Notes under the pieces: model-generated
The model's database searches: none
Told to the model about the DNA's origin: nothing
What the model saw: the letters and a program-made list of their open reading frames with translations, nothing else
Made by a program: the position numbers and the translations under genes
Shown here: positions 1 through 5,671 of the stretch, piece by piece
Layout: every line of letters starts with the position of its first letter
Numbering within the stretch: position 1 is the stretch's first letter
Source: Lachnospiraceae bacterium
GTDB lineage: Bacteria > Bacillota > Clostridia > Lachnospirales > Lachnospiraceae
DNA length: 6,048 bases
Reading direction: 5' to 3'
NCBI GenBank assembly: GCA_019420465.1
Contig: JAHZHB010000148.1
Coordinates: forward strand, 1 to 6,048

Positions 1-426
1 CAGTCCTTTTGCCTCTTTCATCAGACTCAGAAGGATACAGCCGCTTCCGGTACACATATCCAGCAACTGCCTTTTCCCCTCAGGATCTGCCGGTATCTGG
101 GGTATTCTCTGCAATATCGCATCCACCAGAACTTCTGTATCCAGTCTGGGGATGAGCACATTTTCATTTACCTTAAAAGGATATCCAAAAAACCAGGCTT
201 CTCCTGTGATCTGCTGTACCGGGATATGCTGCAGACGTTTTTTCAGTGCAGCCGACAGCTGCTTTTCTTCTGTCTCTGTCAGCGTTTTTTCTCTCTCCAT
301 CGTATAGCCGATCCGCGAAAGGCCGGTCACATGGCTGAGTAAAAGCCATGCGTCCTCCCCTGTATCTGCAATACCGGCTTCTTTCATGGTTTTTTCTGCG
401 TACAACAGCCATTTCTGCCTGGTCAT
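1..426 (-). CDS. prmC: Peptide chain release factor N5-glutamine methyltransferase PrmC (HemK), N-terminal half, cut by window edge
   Basis: The first 142 codons of PrmC are present, about half of the usual 280-290 residues. The gene runs off the left edge. PrmC methylates the glutamine of the GGQ motif in RF1 and RF2 in the cytoplasm, using S-adenosylmethionine, which speeds peptide release. Visible are the N-terminal helical substrate-binding domain (about residues 1-80), the family motif VLIPRLDTE (about 108-116), and the SAM-binding motif I in LDMCTGSGCI (about 120-130). The catalytic NPPY motif lies outside the window. The start ATG (424-426) overlaps the TGA of yqhQ as ATGA. A GAGG lies 10 bases upstream inside yqhQ, so translation is probably coupled. 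An odd detail is Leu in VLIPRLDTE, where I expect Pro or Gln; a CAG-to-CTG change would explain it. The identification is firm from motifs and context. In many Clostridia prfA (RF1) follows next. Confidence 0.93.
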   Translation of the reverse strand, partial: MTRQKWLLYAEKTMKEAGIADTGEDAWLLLSHVTGLSRIGYTMEREKTLTETEEKQLSAALKKRLQHIPVQQITGEAWFFGYPFKVNENVLIPRLDTEVLVDAILQRIPQIPADPEGKRQLLDMCTGSGCILLSLMKEAKGL

Positions 427-1370
427 TTTGTATCTACCTCAATTCCATTTTCCTTAAGATATGTCCGCCAGTCAAATACAGCCTCCACAGCGGCTATGGC
501 TACTTCCACCATAGAAGCATCCGGCTCTGCCGTTGTCAGACGCTGCAGCAGAAGTCCCGGCTTGCTAAGCAGGCTGACCACAGGATTTTCGCTGTTTCCT
601 GCCAGACGGATGATCTCGAAAGAGACACCGGCGATCACCGGGATCAGAAGCAGGCGGATCACGATCCGCCCAAGCGGCGATTCTACATGAATAAATAAAA
701 AGAAGATCACACTGACGATCACAACAAAAAACAGAAAGCTCGTACCGCAGCGTTTATGCTCGCGGGAACTTTTGAGAACATTTTCCACATTCAGCTCCAT
801 GCCGTGTTCGATACAGTTGATACATTTATGCTCCGCGCCGTGATACATAAAGGTGCGCTGGATATCCTTCATCCGTGAGATCAGAAGAATATAGCCAAAA
901 AAGATCACAAGCCGGATACAGGCTTCGAGGATCGTGATCATCGTCTCTGACGTCGTCACGAGTCTTAACAGCCGTGATGCAAAATAGGGAAGCATGATGA
1001 ACAGTCCCACACACAAAAGAAGCGACATGACGATCGCACCGGTCATCAAAGCCCTGTCTTCCTTTTCTTTCTTTTTACGGAAGGCCTCCTCTTCCCGGGC
1101 ATTTTGTGGTCTGGGAGCATCTTCTTCCTCATAAAAAGTAGAAGAATACATCAGACATTTCGTTCCCACCACCAGTGATTCAAGAAAGCTGAACACGCCG
1201 CGGATGATCGGAATCTTATATGCCCCTTTCCATGGCACGAGCGGTTTGTATGGTTCGACCTTTACCTCGATCTCGCCATCCGGTTTTCTGACCGCTACAG
1301 AATATTTGTCTTTGTGGCGCATCATAATGCCTTCAAGAACAGCCTGACCGCCAATATTGGATGATTTCAT
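423..1370 (-). CDS. yqhQ: DUF1385 family membrane protein (YqhQ-like), function unknown
   Basis: This 315-residue protein belongs to the DUF1385 / YqhQ family, which is described only as a putative metal-dependent enzyme. Family signatures are the N-terminal GGQAVLEGIMMR (residues 7-18), the central FMYHGAEHKCINC (174-186), RCGTSF (207-212) and the C-terminal VEVAIAAVEAV (288-298). About four hydrophobic segments (roughly 109-130, 146-166, 210-227, 236-252) predict a protein in the cytoplasmic membrane. His177, Glu180, His181 and the cysteines 183, 186 and 208 are candidate metal ligands by inference. A Lys/Glu-rich stretch (about 80-106) precedes the first membrane segment. The start ATG (1368-1370) has a GAGG five bases upstream. 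The gene lies between rpmE and prmC and overlaps prmC by 4 bases, so it is probably co-expressed with prmC. Its chemical role is unknown, and a link to translation is suggested only by its neighbours. Confidence 0.93.
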   Translation of the reverse strand: MKSSNIGGQAVLEGIMMRHKDKYSVAVRKPDGEIEVKVEPYKPLVPWKGAYKIPIIRGVFSFLESLVVGTKCLMYSSTFYEEEDAPRPQNAREEEAFRKKKEKEDRALMTGAIVMSLLLCVGLFIMLPYFASRLLRLVTTSETMITILEACIRLVIFFGYILLISRMKDIQRTFMYHGAEHKCINCIEHGMELNVENVLKSSREHKRCGTSFLFFVVIVSVIFFLFIHVESPLGRIVIRLLLIPVIAGVSFEIIRLAGNSENPVVSLLSKPGLLLQRLTTAEPDASMVEVAIAAVEAVFDWRTYLKENGIEVDTK

Positions 1371-1402
1371 ATCTGCCTCACAAATTTCTCCATGTATGAA
1401 AA

Positions 1403-1431
1403 TAGGTTGAGATCATGCCGACCTCAACCTA
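1403..1431 (-). terminator. Hairpin with short U-run between rpmE and yqhQ (terminator or attenuator)
   Basis: On the minus strand a perfect 9-bp stem, TAGGTTGAG paired with CTCAACCTA, encloses an 11-nt loop. It is followed directly by TTTT and then C. It starts 25 bases after the rpmE stop and ends 32 bases before the yqhQ start. The U-run is short, so I infer a partial terminator. It would let rpmE be made in excess while some transcription continues into yqhQ and prmC. Confidence 0.6.
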
Positions 1432-1456
1432 ATCACATCAACTCTGTTATGGATAC

Positions 1457-1657
1457 TTATTTCATACCATATTTCTTGTTGAATCTCTCGATACGTCCGC
1501 GAGCGGATGTAGCCTTCTGCTGTCCTGTGTAGAACGGATGGCACTTGGAGCAGATCTCAACGTGCAGATCCTCTTTTGTGGAACCTGTTACGAATGTGTT
1601 ACCGCAGTTGCAGGTAACTGTTGCCTGATAATATGTCGGCTGGATAGCTTCTCTCAT
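1457..1657 (-). CDS. rpmE: 50S ribosomal protein L31 (bL31), zinc-binding type
   Basis: A 66-residue bL31 of normal length. It is a protein of the large ribosomal subunit that lies at the central protuberance and bridges to the small subunit. The sequence opens MREAIQPTYYQATVTCNCGN, as is typical of the family. Cys16, Cys18, Cys36 and Cys39 (CNC and CSKC) form the zinc site of the C+ class, followed by HPFYTG. The frame could be extended three codons to a GTG at 1664-1666, but that GTG is part of the SD site AAGAGGTG (1664-1671), which sits 6 bases before the ATG at 1655-1657. I therefore take the ATG. The gene has its own promoter upstream and a hairpin downstream, between rho and yqhQ. Zinc-free paralogs of L31 exist in many Firmicutes; none is in this window. 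Confidence 0.97.
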   Translation of the reverse strand: MREAIQPTYYQATVTCNCGNTFVTGSTKEDLHVEICSKCHPFYTGQQKATSARGRIERFNKKYGMK

Positions 1658-1663
1658 GTTATT

Positions 1664-1671
1664 CACCTCTT
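1664..1671 (-). promoter_or_regulatory. Ribosome binding site of rpmE that fixes its start
   Basis: AAGAGGTG on the minus strand is a strong SD match 6 bases upstream of the ATG at 1657. It overlaps an upstream in-frame GTG, which shows that the GTG is not the start codon. Confidence 0.85.
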
Positions 1672-1686
1672 AATTTTTCATAATTC

Positions 1687-1706
1687 TTGAAATCTGTATA
1701 TTTCAA
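1687..1706 (-). promoter_or_regulatory. Hairpin in the rpmE 5' leader
   Basis: TTGAAAT and ATTTCAA form a perfect 7-bp stem around a 6-nt loop (ATACAG in the transcript), inside the predicted leader of about 70 nt and 15 bases upstream of the SD. Several ribosomal protein genes, L31 included, have regulatory leaders in bacteria. Whether this AT-rich stem is one is inference. Confidence 0.35.
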
Positions 1707-1734
1707 CTTGATTCTTAATTCAAACAGCTTTGCC

Positions 1735-1763
1735 ATTGTAACATACCTGATTTGAAAAAGCAA
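1735..1763 (-). promoter_or_regulatory. Sigma-A type promoter of rpmE with extended -10
   Basis: On the minus strand the -35 box TTGCTT (1758-1763) and the -10 box TACAAT (1735-1740) are separated by exactly 17 bases. A TGT (1741-1743) precedes the -10, giving an extended -10. The predicted start is near 1728, leaving a leader of about 70 nt before rpmE. The promoter lies just beyond the rho terminator hairpin, so rpmE can be transcribed independently of rho. Confidence 0.75.
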
Positions 1764-1766
1764 TAG

Positions 1767-1790
1767 AAAACACAGCTTTTTCTGCGTTTT
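1767..1790 (-). terminator. Intrinsic terminator-like hairpin between rho and rpmE
   Basis: On the minus strand AAAACGCAG pairs with CTGTGTTTT (9 bp, one G-U) around a 6-nt A-rich loop. It begins 52 bases after the rho stop. The four Us at the end of the 3' arm are followed by CUAUUGCUUUUU, so the U-tract is imperfect. Read on the plus strand it looks like a better terminator (UUUUU), but no plus-strand gene is present. It probably ends most rho transcripts. Confidence 0.5.
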
Positions 1791-1825
1791 TATGAAATTT
1801 TATACGCGCGTTTACCGTGTCTTTA

Positions 1826-1843
1826 AAAACCGCAGACGGTTTT
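1826..1843 (-). terminator. Short hairpin overlapping the rho stop codon
   Basis: AAAACCG and CGGTTTT form a perfect 7-bp stem with a 4-nt loop, starting inside the TAA of rho. One more U and then AAAG follow, so the U-run lies mostly within the stem. It may be a weak terminator or a 3'-end stabilising hairpin that acts together with the next hairpin (1767-1790). Confidence 0.4.
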
Positions 1844-3326
1844 ATACCAGCTTCTGCTTTTTCATCATCTGTACAAACTCTGCATTTGTGCGCGTACGGG
1901 AGAACATATTCAGAATATTCTCTACAGCCTCCTCGGCCTTGAGCCCGTTTAAGGCTTTGCGCATCGCATATACGGCTTCCTGTTCCTCGACACTTAAAAG
2001 CAGATCCTCTCTTCTGGTACCGGATTTCTGGATGTCCATAGCCGGGAATACCCTCTTTTCCTGCAGCTTGCGGTCCAGTACCAGCTCCATGTTACCGGTA
2101 CCCTTGAACTCCTCGTAGACAACGTCGTCCATCTTGCTTCCGGTATCTACCAGTGCTGTGGCAAGGATCGTCAGGCTGCCGCCCTCACGCATATTACGGG
2201 CTGCACCAAAGAATCGCTTTGGCATATGCAGAGCCGCCGGATCCAGACCACCGGACAGTGTACGTCCACTCGGCGGAACCGTCAGATTGTATGCTCTGGT
2301 CAGTCGGGTGATACTGTCCAGAAGGATTGTAACGTCTTTTTTATGCTCTACCAAGCGTTTGGCACGCTCGATAACCATTTCGGATACTCTTTTGTGATGT
2401 TCCGGCAGTTCATCAAATGTCGAATAGATCACCTCGACATTGGCACCGCGGATCGACTCTTTGATATCTGTAACCTCCTCCGGACGTTCATCGATCAGCA
2501 GAATGATCAGATGCATTTCCGGATTGTTCTGCAGGATGGATTTGGCACAGTCTTTTAACAGGGTCGTCTTACCTGCTTTCGGCGGAGATACGATCATACC
2601 ACGCTGTCCCTTGCCCACAGGGCTGATCAGATCCATGATACGCATGGCCATACTGCCGCCCTGACGTTCCAGACGCAGCCTGCGGTCCGGAAAGATCGGT
2701 GTCATATCTTCGAAATTAAAGCGGTGCATATTCTCCGTAGGCGGCATACCATTGATTGCTGTCACGTATAACAGCGCAGAATACTTTTCTCCCTGGCTCT
2801 TGATGCGGGTATTACCGCGCACGATATCGCCTGTTTTCATATTGAAACGGCGGATCTGGGACGGAGATACATACACATCATTGTCGCCCGGCATAAAGTT
2901 GTCAGAGCGGATAAAACCAAAGCCTCCATCCTGTACTACCTCCAGGATACCTTCGGCGATCTGACCGCTGTCCAGCTGTCTGTGCTCTGTACGGATATCC
3001 TCCAGCTGCTCCTCGTCGCTGCGCTCATCGATCGTCTCCGTATGTTCCCTCGTATAGGAACGCTCACGGTTATACGGCTTTTCGCTGTTGCGGTCCCTGC
3101 CCGGTGTTCTTACATACTCCCGGGACGGTGCAGCTGCAGGGCGTGCGCTCTCAGGCTCCTGTGCCTGCGGCTCAGACTGCGGTTTTTCCTGTTTTTCTTT
3201 TTCATCCGCCTCCAGCATACGTTCGATCAGCTGTTCCTTGCGGAGTGTGGAAATTCCTTTTAAACCTCTGTGTCTGGCAAGATCACGTAATGTGGTTGCA
3301 GGCAGAGATTCATACTTTTCTCTCAT
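1842..3326 (-). CDS. rho: Transcription termination factor Rho with disordered N-terminal insertion
   Basis: Rho is the hexameric RNA-dependent ATPase and translocase that ends transcription of untranslated RNA in the cytoplasm. Residues below count from the ATG at 3326. A Rho N-terminal helical domain (about 1-40) is followed by a charged, low-complexity insertion (about 41-118, rich in Glu, Arg, Gln, Ser and Pro). Next come the cold-shock-like RNA-binding domain (about 125-200, with GGFGFIRS near 134-141), Walker A SPPKAGKT (247-254), Walker B LILLIDERPEEV (about 274-285), LLDSITRLTRAYN, and the SGG loop with KRFFGAARN (370-378). The ATPase core is intact, including the Lys and Ser/Arg segments known as bicyclomycin contacts in E. 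coli. The 494 residues compare with 419 in E. coli; the insertion explains the excess. An in-frame TTG directly before the ATG (3327-3329) is an alternative start. The SD AGAGGT lies 9 bases from the TTG and 12 from the ATG, so this choice is open. Confidence 0.97.
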   Translation of the reverse strand: MREKYESLPATTLRDLARHRGLKGISTLRKEQLIERMLEADEKEKQEKPQSEPQAQEPESARPAAAPSREYVRTPGRDRNSEKPYNRERSYTREHTETIDERSDEEQLEDIRTEHRQLDSGQIAEGILEVVQDGGFGFIRSDNFMPGDNDVYVSPSQIRRFNMKTGDIVRGNTRIKSQGEKYSALLYVTAINGMPPTENMHRFNFEDMTPIFPDRRLRLERQGGSMAMRIMDLISPVGKGQRGMIVSPPKAGKTTLLKDCAKSILQNNPEMHLIILLIDERPEEVTDIKESIRGANVEVIYSTFDELPEHHKRVSEMVIERAKRLVEHKKDVTILLDSITRLTRAYNLTVPPSGRTLSGGLDPAALHMPKRFFGAARNMREGGSLTILATALVDTGSKMDDVVYEEFKGTGNMELVLDRKLQEKRVFPAMDIQKSGTRREDLLLSVEEQEAVYAMRKALNGLKAEEAVENILNMFSRTRTNAEFVQMMKKQKLV

Positions 3327-3338
3327 CAATGTTCAGTT

Positions 3339-3344
3339 ACCTCT
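3339..3344 (-). promoter_or_regulatory. Ribosome binding site of rho with ambiguous start spacing
   Basis: AGAGGT lies 9 bases before the TTG (3327-3329) and 12 before the adjacent in-frame ATG (3324-3326). Spacing favours TTG and start-codon strength favours ATG. The proteins would differ by one methionine. Confidence 0.65.
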
Positions 3345-3392
3345 GTTTGGGAAATTAATACGACTTGATACTTTTTAGATATAAACAAATAT

Positions 3393-3421
3393 ATCATACA
3401 CTATAAATTCCATTTTTTCAA
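3393..3421 (-). promoter_or_regulatory. Promoter of rho
   Basis: On the minus strand the -35 box TTGAAA (3416-3421) and the -10 box TATGAT (3393-3398) are separated by exactly 17 bases. The predicted start near 3386 gives an AT-rich leader of about 60 nt. The -35 box begins about 20 bases after the end of tRNA-Leu and sits within an inverted repeat (3409-3434). Confidence 0.75.
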
Positions 3422-3434
3422 GAATTAAAATGGA
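3409..3434. repeat. Inverted repeat overlapping the rho -35 box
   Basis: TCCATTTT and AAAATGGA form a perfect 8-bp inverted repeat with a 10-base gap. The -35 box of rho lies in the gap and at the edge of one arm. No U-run follows on the minus strand, so it is not a convincing tRNA terminator. It may be a regulator site or a chance AT-rich match. Confidence 0.4.
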
Positions 3435-3440
3435 TTATAC

Positions 3441-3522
3441 TGCGGAAAAAGGGACTTGAACCCTCACGCCTTGCGGCACAGGAACCTAAATCCTGCACGT
3501 CTGCCAATTCCGTCATTTCCGC
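3441..3522 (-). tRNA. tRNA-Leu (anticodon TAG)
   Basis: An 82-nt class II tRNA. The acceptor stem GCGGAAA pairs with TTTCCGC and the discriminator is A (3441). The anticodon stem CAGGA/TCCTG holds the loop TTTAGGT, so the anticodon is TAG (3486-3488), reading CUA and probably other CUN leucine codons. The long variable arm TGCCGCAAGGCG and the T-arm with TTCAAGT are clear. CCA is not encoded and must be added by tRNA nucleotidyltransferase. It is transcribed from a near-ideal promoter (3557-3586), and no clear terminator separates it from rho. Confidence 0.96.
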
Positions 3523-3524
3523 AA

Positions 3525-3556
3525 AAGACTGCCGTCATGTAAATAACAGCAGTCTT
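3525..3556 (-). terminator. Hairpin just upstream of tRNA-Leu, likely terminator of the two-component operon
   Basis: AAGACTGC and GCAGTCTT form a perfect 8-bp stem around a 16-nt loop that itself can pair TGT with ACA. Two more Us (total UCUUUU) lead into the tRNA. The stem begins 34 bases after the kinase stop. The U-run is short, so termination may be partial. The upstream arm lies between the -10 box and the predicted start of the tRNA promoter. Confidence 0.55.
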
Positions 3557-3586
3557 ATTATACGCATCGGGAAGCCGATCTGTCAA
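3557..3586 (-). promoter_or_regulatory. Strong promoter of tRNA-Leu
   Basis: On the minus strand TTGACA (3581-3586) and TATAAT (3557-3562) are both perfect consensus boxes, separated by 18 bases. The spacer contains a 5-bp inverted repeat, ATCGG/CCGAT. The -35 box lies 3 bases past the kinase stop codon. The predicted start is near 3550 (G), about 28 bases before the mature tRNA. Confidence 0.85.
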
Positions 3587-3589
3587 GTT

Positions 3590-4936
3590 TCACTGTGCAT
3601 CACACAGCGGATGTATGATCGTTGCCTTAAATGTTTCGCCATCGCGTTCCGTCTTAAAACTGCCCTTCATATCCAGAACGATCTTCTGGCAGGTTTTGAG
3701 TCCTACACCGGTACTGCCCTCCAGCGTCTCTCCCTGCAGCACTGTATTGGCCAGAGAAAGCCTGAAGCAATGATCCTTCACGGATGCACTGAATATAAGC
3801 GGTTTTGTCTTGTCGGCATATTTGCGGATATTTGACACCAGATTATCCAGTACTCGACAGTAAAAGTCCATATCCACTTCGATATAATGCTCTATATCCT
3901 CCGGCTCACCCTGCTTGATGATCTGCCAGCCGTTAGAAGCCAGATCAGCGATCTGTGTATCCTCGATACTGACCAGAATATCGGCAATACTGATCTTTTC
4001 CAGCTGATAGGTTTCTTCTGTTTTGCCGGACACCAGAGAATATTCAAACAGCGTATCCGTCATCTCTTTCAGCTGGAACGCTTTCTGTCTGGCGCTTTCC
4101 AGATATTTCAGTTCCTGCGACTCAAGTTTATCCTTATGCATAAACAAAATCTCCAGATAACCGATCAGAGATGTCATCGGTGTCCGCACATCATGCGACA
4201 GTGCCGTGATCAGATCACGGTTTAACCGCACGTTTTTACGTTCCTCCTGTTCCCTGAAAAGGACCGCTTTTCGCATATTATTGATACCCGCAGCCAGCTC
4301 TGACAGCTCATCCTCTCCACGGATCGTGATCTCATAGTTCAGATCGCCGCCCTCCAGAATCTTCAGCTCATCTGCCAGCTGCTTGATATACTGGATCTTA
4401 CGGTTGATAAACATGAGGAAAATGATCAGATAGCAGATGCCGGCAAAGATCAGACCCCCGACATAGGCAACATTGTACATCTGGTATACCTTGTCGTAGA
4501 TCATCTGCACATTGCGCTGTTCACCATCGGAAAACGTCACTACGCCTACCGCATCAGCACTTTTTCTGGCCGACGCATAATCTTCATCTGTTACCGCCAG
4601 ATTCAACGGCTGTTCATCGGAAAACAAGTAAAAATAGGTGATCTCCTTTTTCTGTGCATCATATAAAGAAAACGAGATCTTTTCGTATTTCTGCCACGAC
4701 ATTAATCTGGCCGTATCCGTAGAGCGCAGCCCGCTCTCATTGATATACTCCTGTAAAAAATCGATCAGCTGAAGACTTTTCTGTTCCAGATACTCCTTTG
4801 ACGAAGCGCGCTTGTCCACCCAGGCCACACCTGTATAATACGTCAGCTGGGATATGCCAAACGCCATCACCAGTGCGATCAGCGCGGCCGCGATCAGTTC
4901 CACGCGAAGACGTATGAATAACTTTTTCTTATTCAA
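3590..4936 (-). CDS. Membrane sensor histidine kinase of a two-component system, signal unknown
   Basis: A 448-residue sensor kinase that would phosphorylate the response regulator encoded just upstream. Membrane segments lie at about 14-32 and 156-177 and flank an extracytoplasmic domain of about 120 residues (35-155) that I do not recognise. A HAMP-like linker (about 178-230) and a HisKA dimerisation helix follow, with LSHDVRTPMTSLIGY (His248 is the phosphorylated residue). The ATP-binding domain shows the N-box DNLVSNIRKYA (364-374) and the G2-like GSTGVGL (407-413). The usual DxGxG G1 motif is missing; SLANTV (394-399) stands in its place, as in some Firmicute kinases. The start is TTG (4934-4936), supported by AGGGGGT (4943-4949) six bases upstream; the next ATG, at codon 24, would cut into the first membrane segment. 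It overlaps the regulator gene by 8 bases, so translation is probably coupled. The family is certain and the stimulus is not. Confidence 0.93.
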   Translation of the reverse strand: MNKKKLFIRLRVELIAAALIALVMAFGISQLTYYTGVAWVDKRASSKEYLEQKSLQLIDFLQEYINESGLRSTDTARLMSWQKYEKISFSLYDAQKKEITYFYLFSDEQPLNLAVTDEDYASARKSADAVGVVTFSDGEQRNVQMIYDKVYQMYNVAYVGGLIFAGICYLIIFLMFINRKIQYIKQLADELKILEGGDLNYEITIRGEDELSELAAGINNMRKAVLFREQEERKNVRLNRDLITALSHDVRTPMTSLIGYLEILFMHKDKLESQELKYLESARQKAFQLKEMTDTLFEYSLVSGKTEETYQLEKISIADILVSIEDTQIADLASNGWQIIKQGEPEDIEHYIEVDMDFYCRVLDNLVSNIRKYADKTKPLIFSASVKDHCFRLSLANTVLQGETLEGSTGVGLKTCQKIVLDMKGSFKTERDGETFKATIIHPLCDAQ

Positions 4937-5636
4937 TACGGTACCCCCTGCCCCATACTGTTTTTATGTATTCCGGTTTCTGGACATCATCTTCTATCTT
5001 TTTGCGGATATTCCGGATATGTACAGTCACGGTATTGTTAGACGCTATGTAATATGTTTCTTTCCATACAGTCTCATAGATCGCCTGTACGCTGAACACC
5101 TTTTTCCGGTTGGATGCCAGAAGGCACAGGATCTGATACTCTGTATCCGTAAACAGGATCTCTTTGCCTTTCAGATAAACGCTGCTCTTATCCGTGTCGA
5201 TCACCAGATCTTTGATCCGTATCAGATGCGTATCTTCATCATTCTCTGTTCCTGCGCCGGTATTGTAAGCATAATACCGCCGGATCAGCGCCTTTACCCT
5301 GGATAAAAGCTCTGCATAGGAAAACGGTTTAACCAGATAATCATCACCTCCGGCGGTAAATCCGGCGATTTTGTCCGCATCTGTAGATTTCGCTGTCAGA
5401 AACAAAATCGGTACCATGGATTTTTTACGGATCTCACTGCAGGCTGTGATACCCGAACACTCCGGCATCATCACATCCAGGATCACCAGATCAAAGGAAT
5501 CATCCAGTCTGTCGATAGCCTCCTGTCCATTTGAGGCAGTCACTACTTCATAATATTCGCCCTCAAGCATAATTTTTATCACTTCAAGGATAGATGCATC
5601 ATCGTCTGCTACAAGTATTCTTCTTTTTTCTTTCAT
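4929..5636 (-). CDS. OmpR-family response regulator (DNA-binding)
   Basis: A 235-residue transcription regulator, the partner of the kinase encoded directly downstream. The receiver domain (about 5-118) has the acidic pocket Asp11/Asp12, the phospho-acceptor Asp54 in VILDVMMP, Thr81 and Lys103 in LVKPFS; all are intact. The C-terminal winged-helix domain (about 136-234) shows the recognition-helix region NNTVTVHIRNIRKKIE and the ending VWGRGYRIE, as in VanR and PhoB relatives. The frame extends upstream to an ATG at 5649-5651, but that ATG is fused to the SD GGAGGTG (5643-5649). The SD lies 6 bases before the ATG at 5634-5636, which I take as the start. The target genes are unknown. Autoregulation is possible, but I see no clear direct repeats for an OmpR-type site. 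Confidence 0.95.
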   Translation of the reverse strand: MKEKRRILVADDDASILEVIKIMLEGEYYEVVTASNGQEAIDRLDDSFDLVILDVMMPECSGITACSEIRKKSMVPILFLTAKSTDADKIAGFTAGGDDYLVKPFSYAELLSRVKALIRRYYAYNTGAGTENDEDTHLIRIKDLVIDTDKSSVYLKGKEILFTDTEYQILCLLASNRKKVFSVQAIYETVWKETYYIASNNTVTVHIRNIRKKIEDDVQKPEYIKTVWGRGYRIE

Positions 5637-5642
5637 GGCTCG

Positions 5643-5649
5643 CACCTCC
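5643..5649 (-). promoter_or_regulatory. Ribosome binding site of the response regulator that fixes its start
   Basis: GGAGGTG on the minus strand, 6 bases before the ATG at 5636. It overlaps an upstream in-frame ATG, which is therefore unlikely to be used. Confidence 0.85.
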
Positions 5650-5662
5650 ATCAGATAGCGTT

Positions 5663-5671
5663 ATCGTAACA
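5663..5671 (-). promoter_or_regulatory. Probable extended -10 promoter of the two-component operon
   Basis: TGTTACGAT on the minus strand matches an extended -10 (TGn plus TACGAT). No good -35 box stands 17 bases upstream (ATGTAA). The start would be near 5656, giving a leader of only about 20 nt. The -10 runs into a small inverted repeat, GATA-ACGC-TATC, over the start region. A weak or activator-dependent promoter is likely. Confidence 0.45.

Noticed and set aside
826..1014. Second minus-strand frame inside yqhQ
   Set aside because: It lies wholly within the conserved yqhQ gene in another frame, with no independent ribosome binding site.
1371..1440. Possible promoter for yqhQ (TTGAGG, 17 bases, TATTTT)
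   Set aside because: Both boxes match the consensus at only four of six positions and overlap the hairpin after rpmE. This is too weak to call.
1664..1666. GTG as start of rpmE, and ATG at 5649-5651 as start of the response regulator
   Set aside because: Both codons are part of, or fused to, the SD site of the downstream ATG. The shorter proteins match the usual family N-termini.
1792..2118. Plus-strand open frame of about 100 codons opposite the 3' end of rho
   Set aside because: It is antisense to the conserved Rho core, lacks an SD and family features, and its start lies in the terminator region. It is a shadow frame.
4854..5306. Plus-strand open frame of 150 codons opposite the kinase/regulator junction
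   Set aside because: It is antisense to two clearly conserved genes, and its Cys- and aromatic-rich product resembles no family. No promoter or SD is seen.
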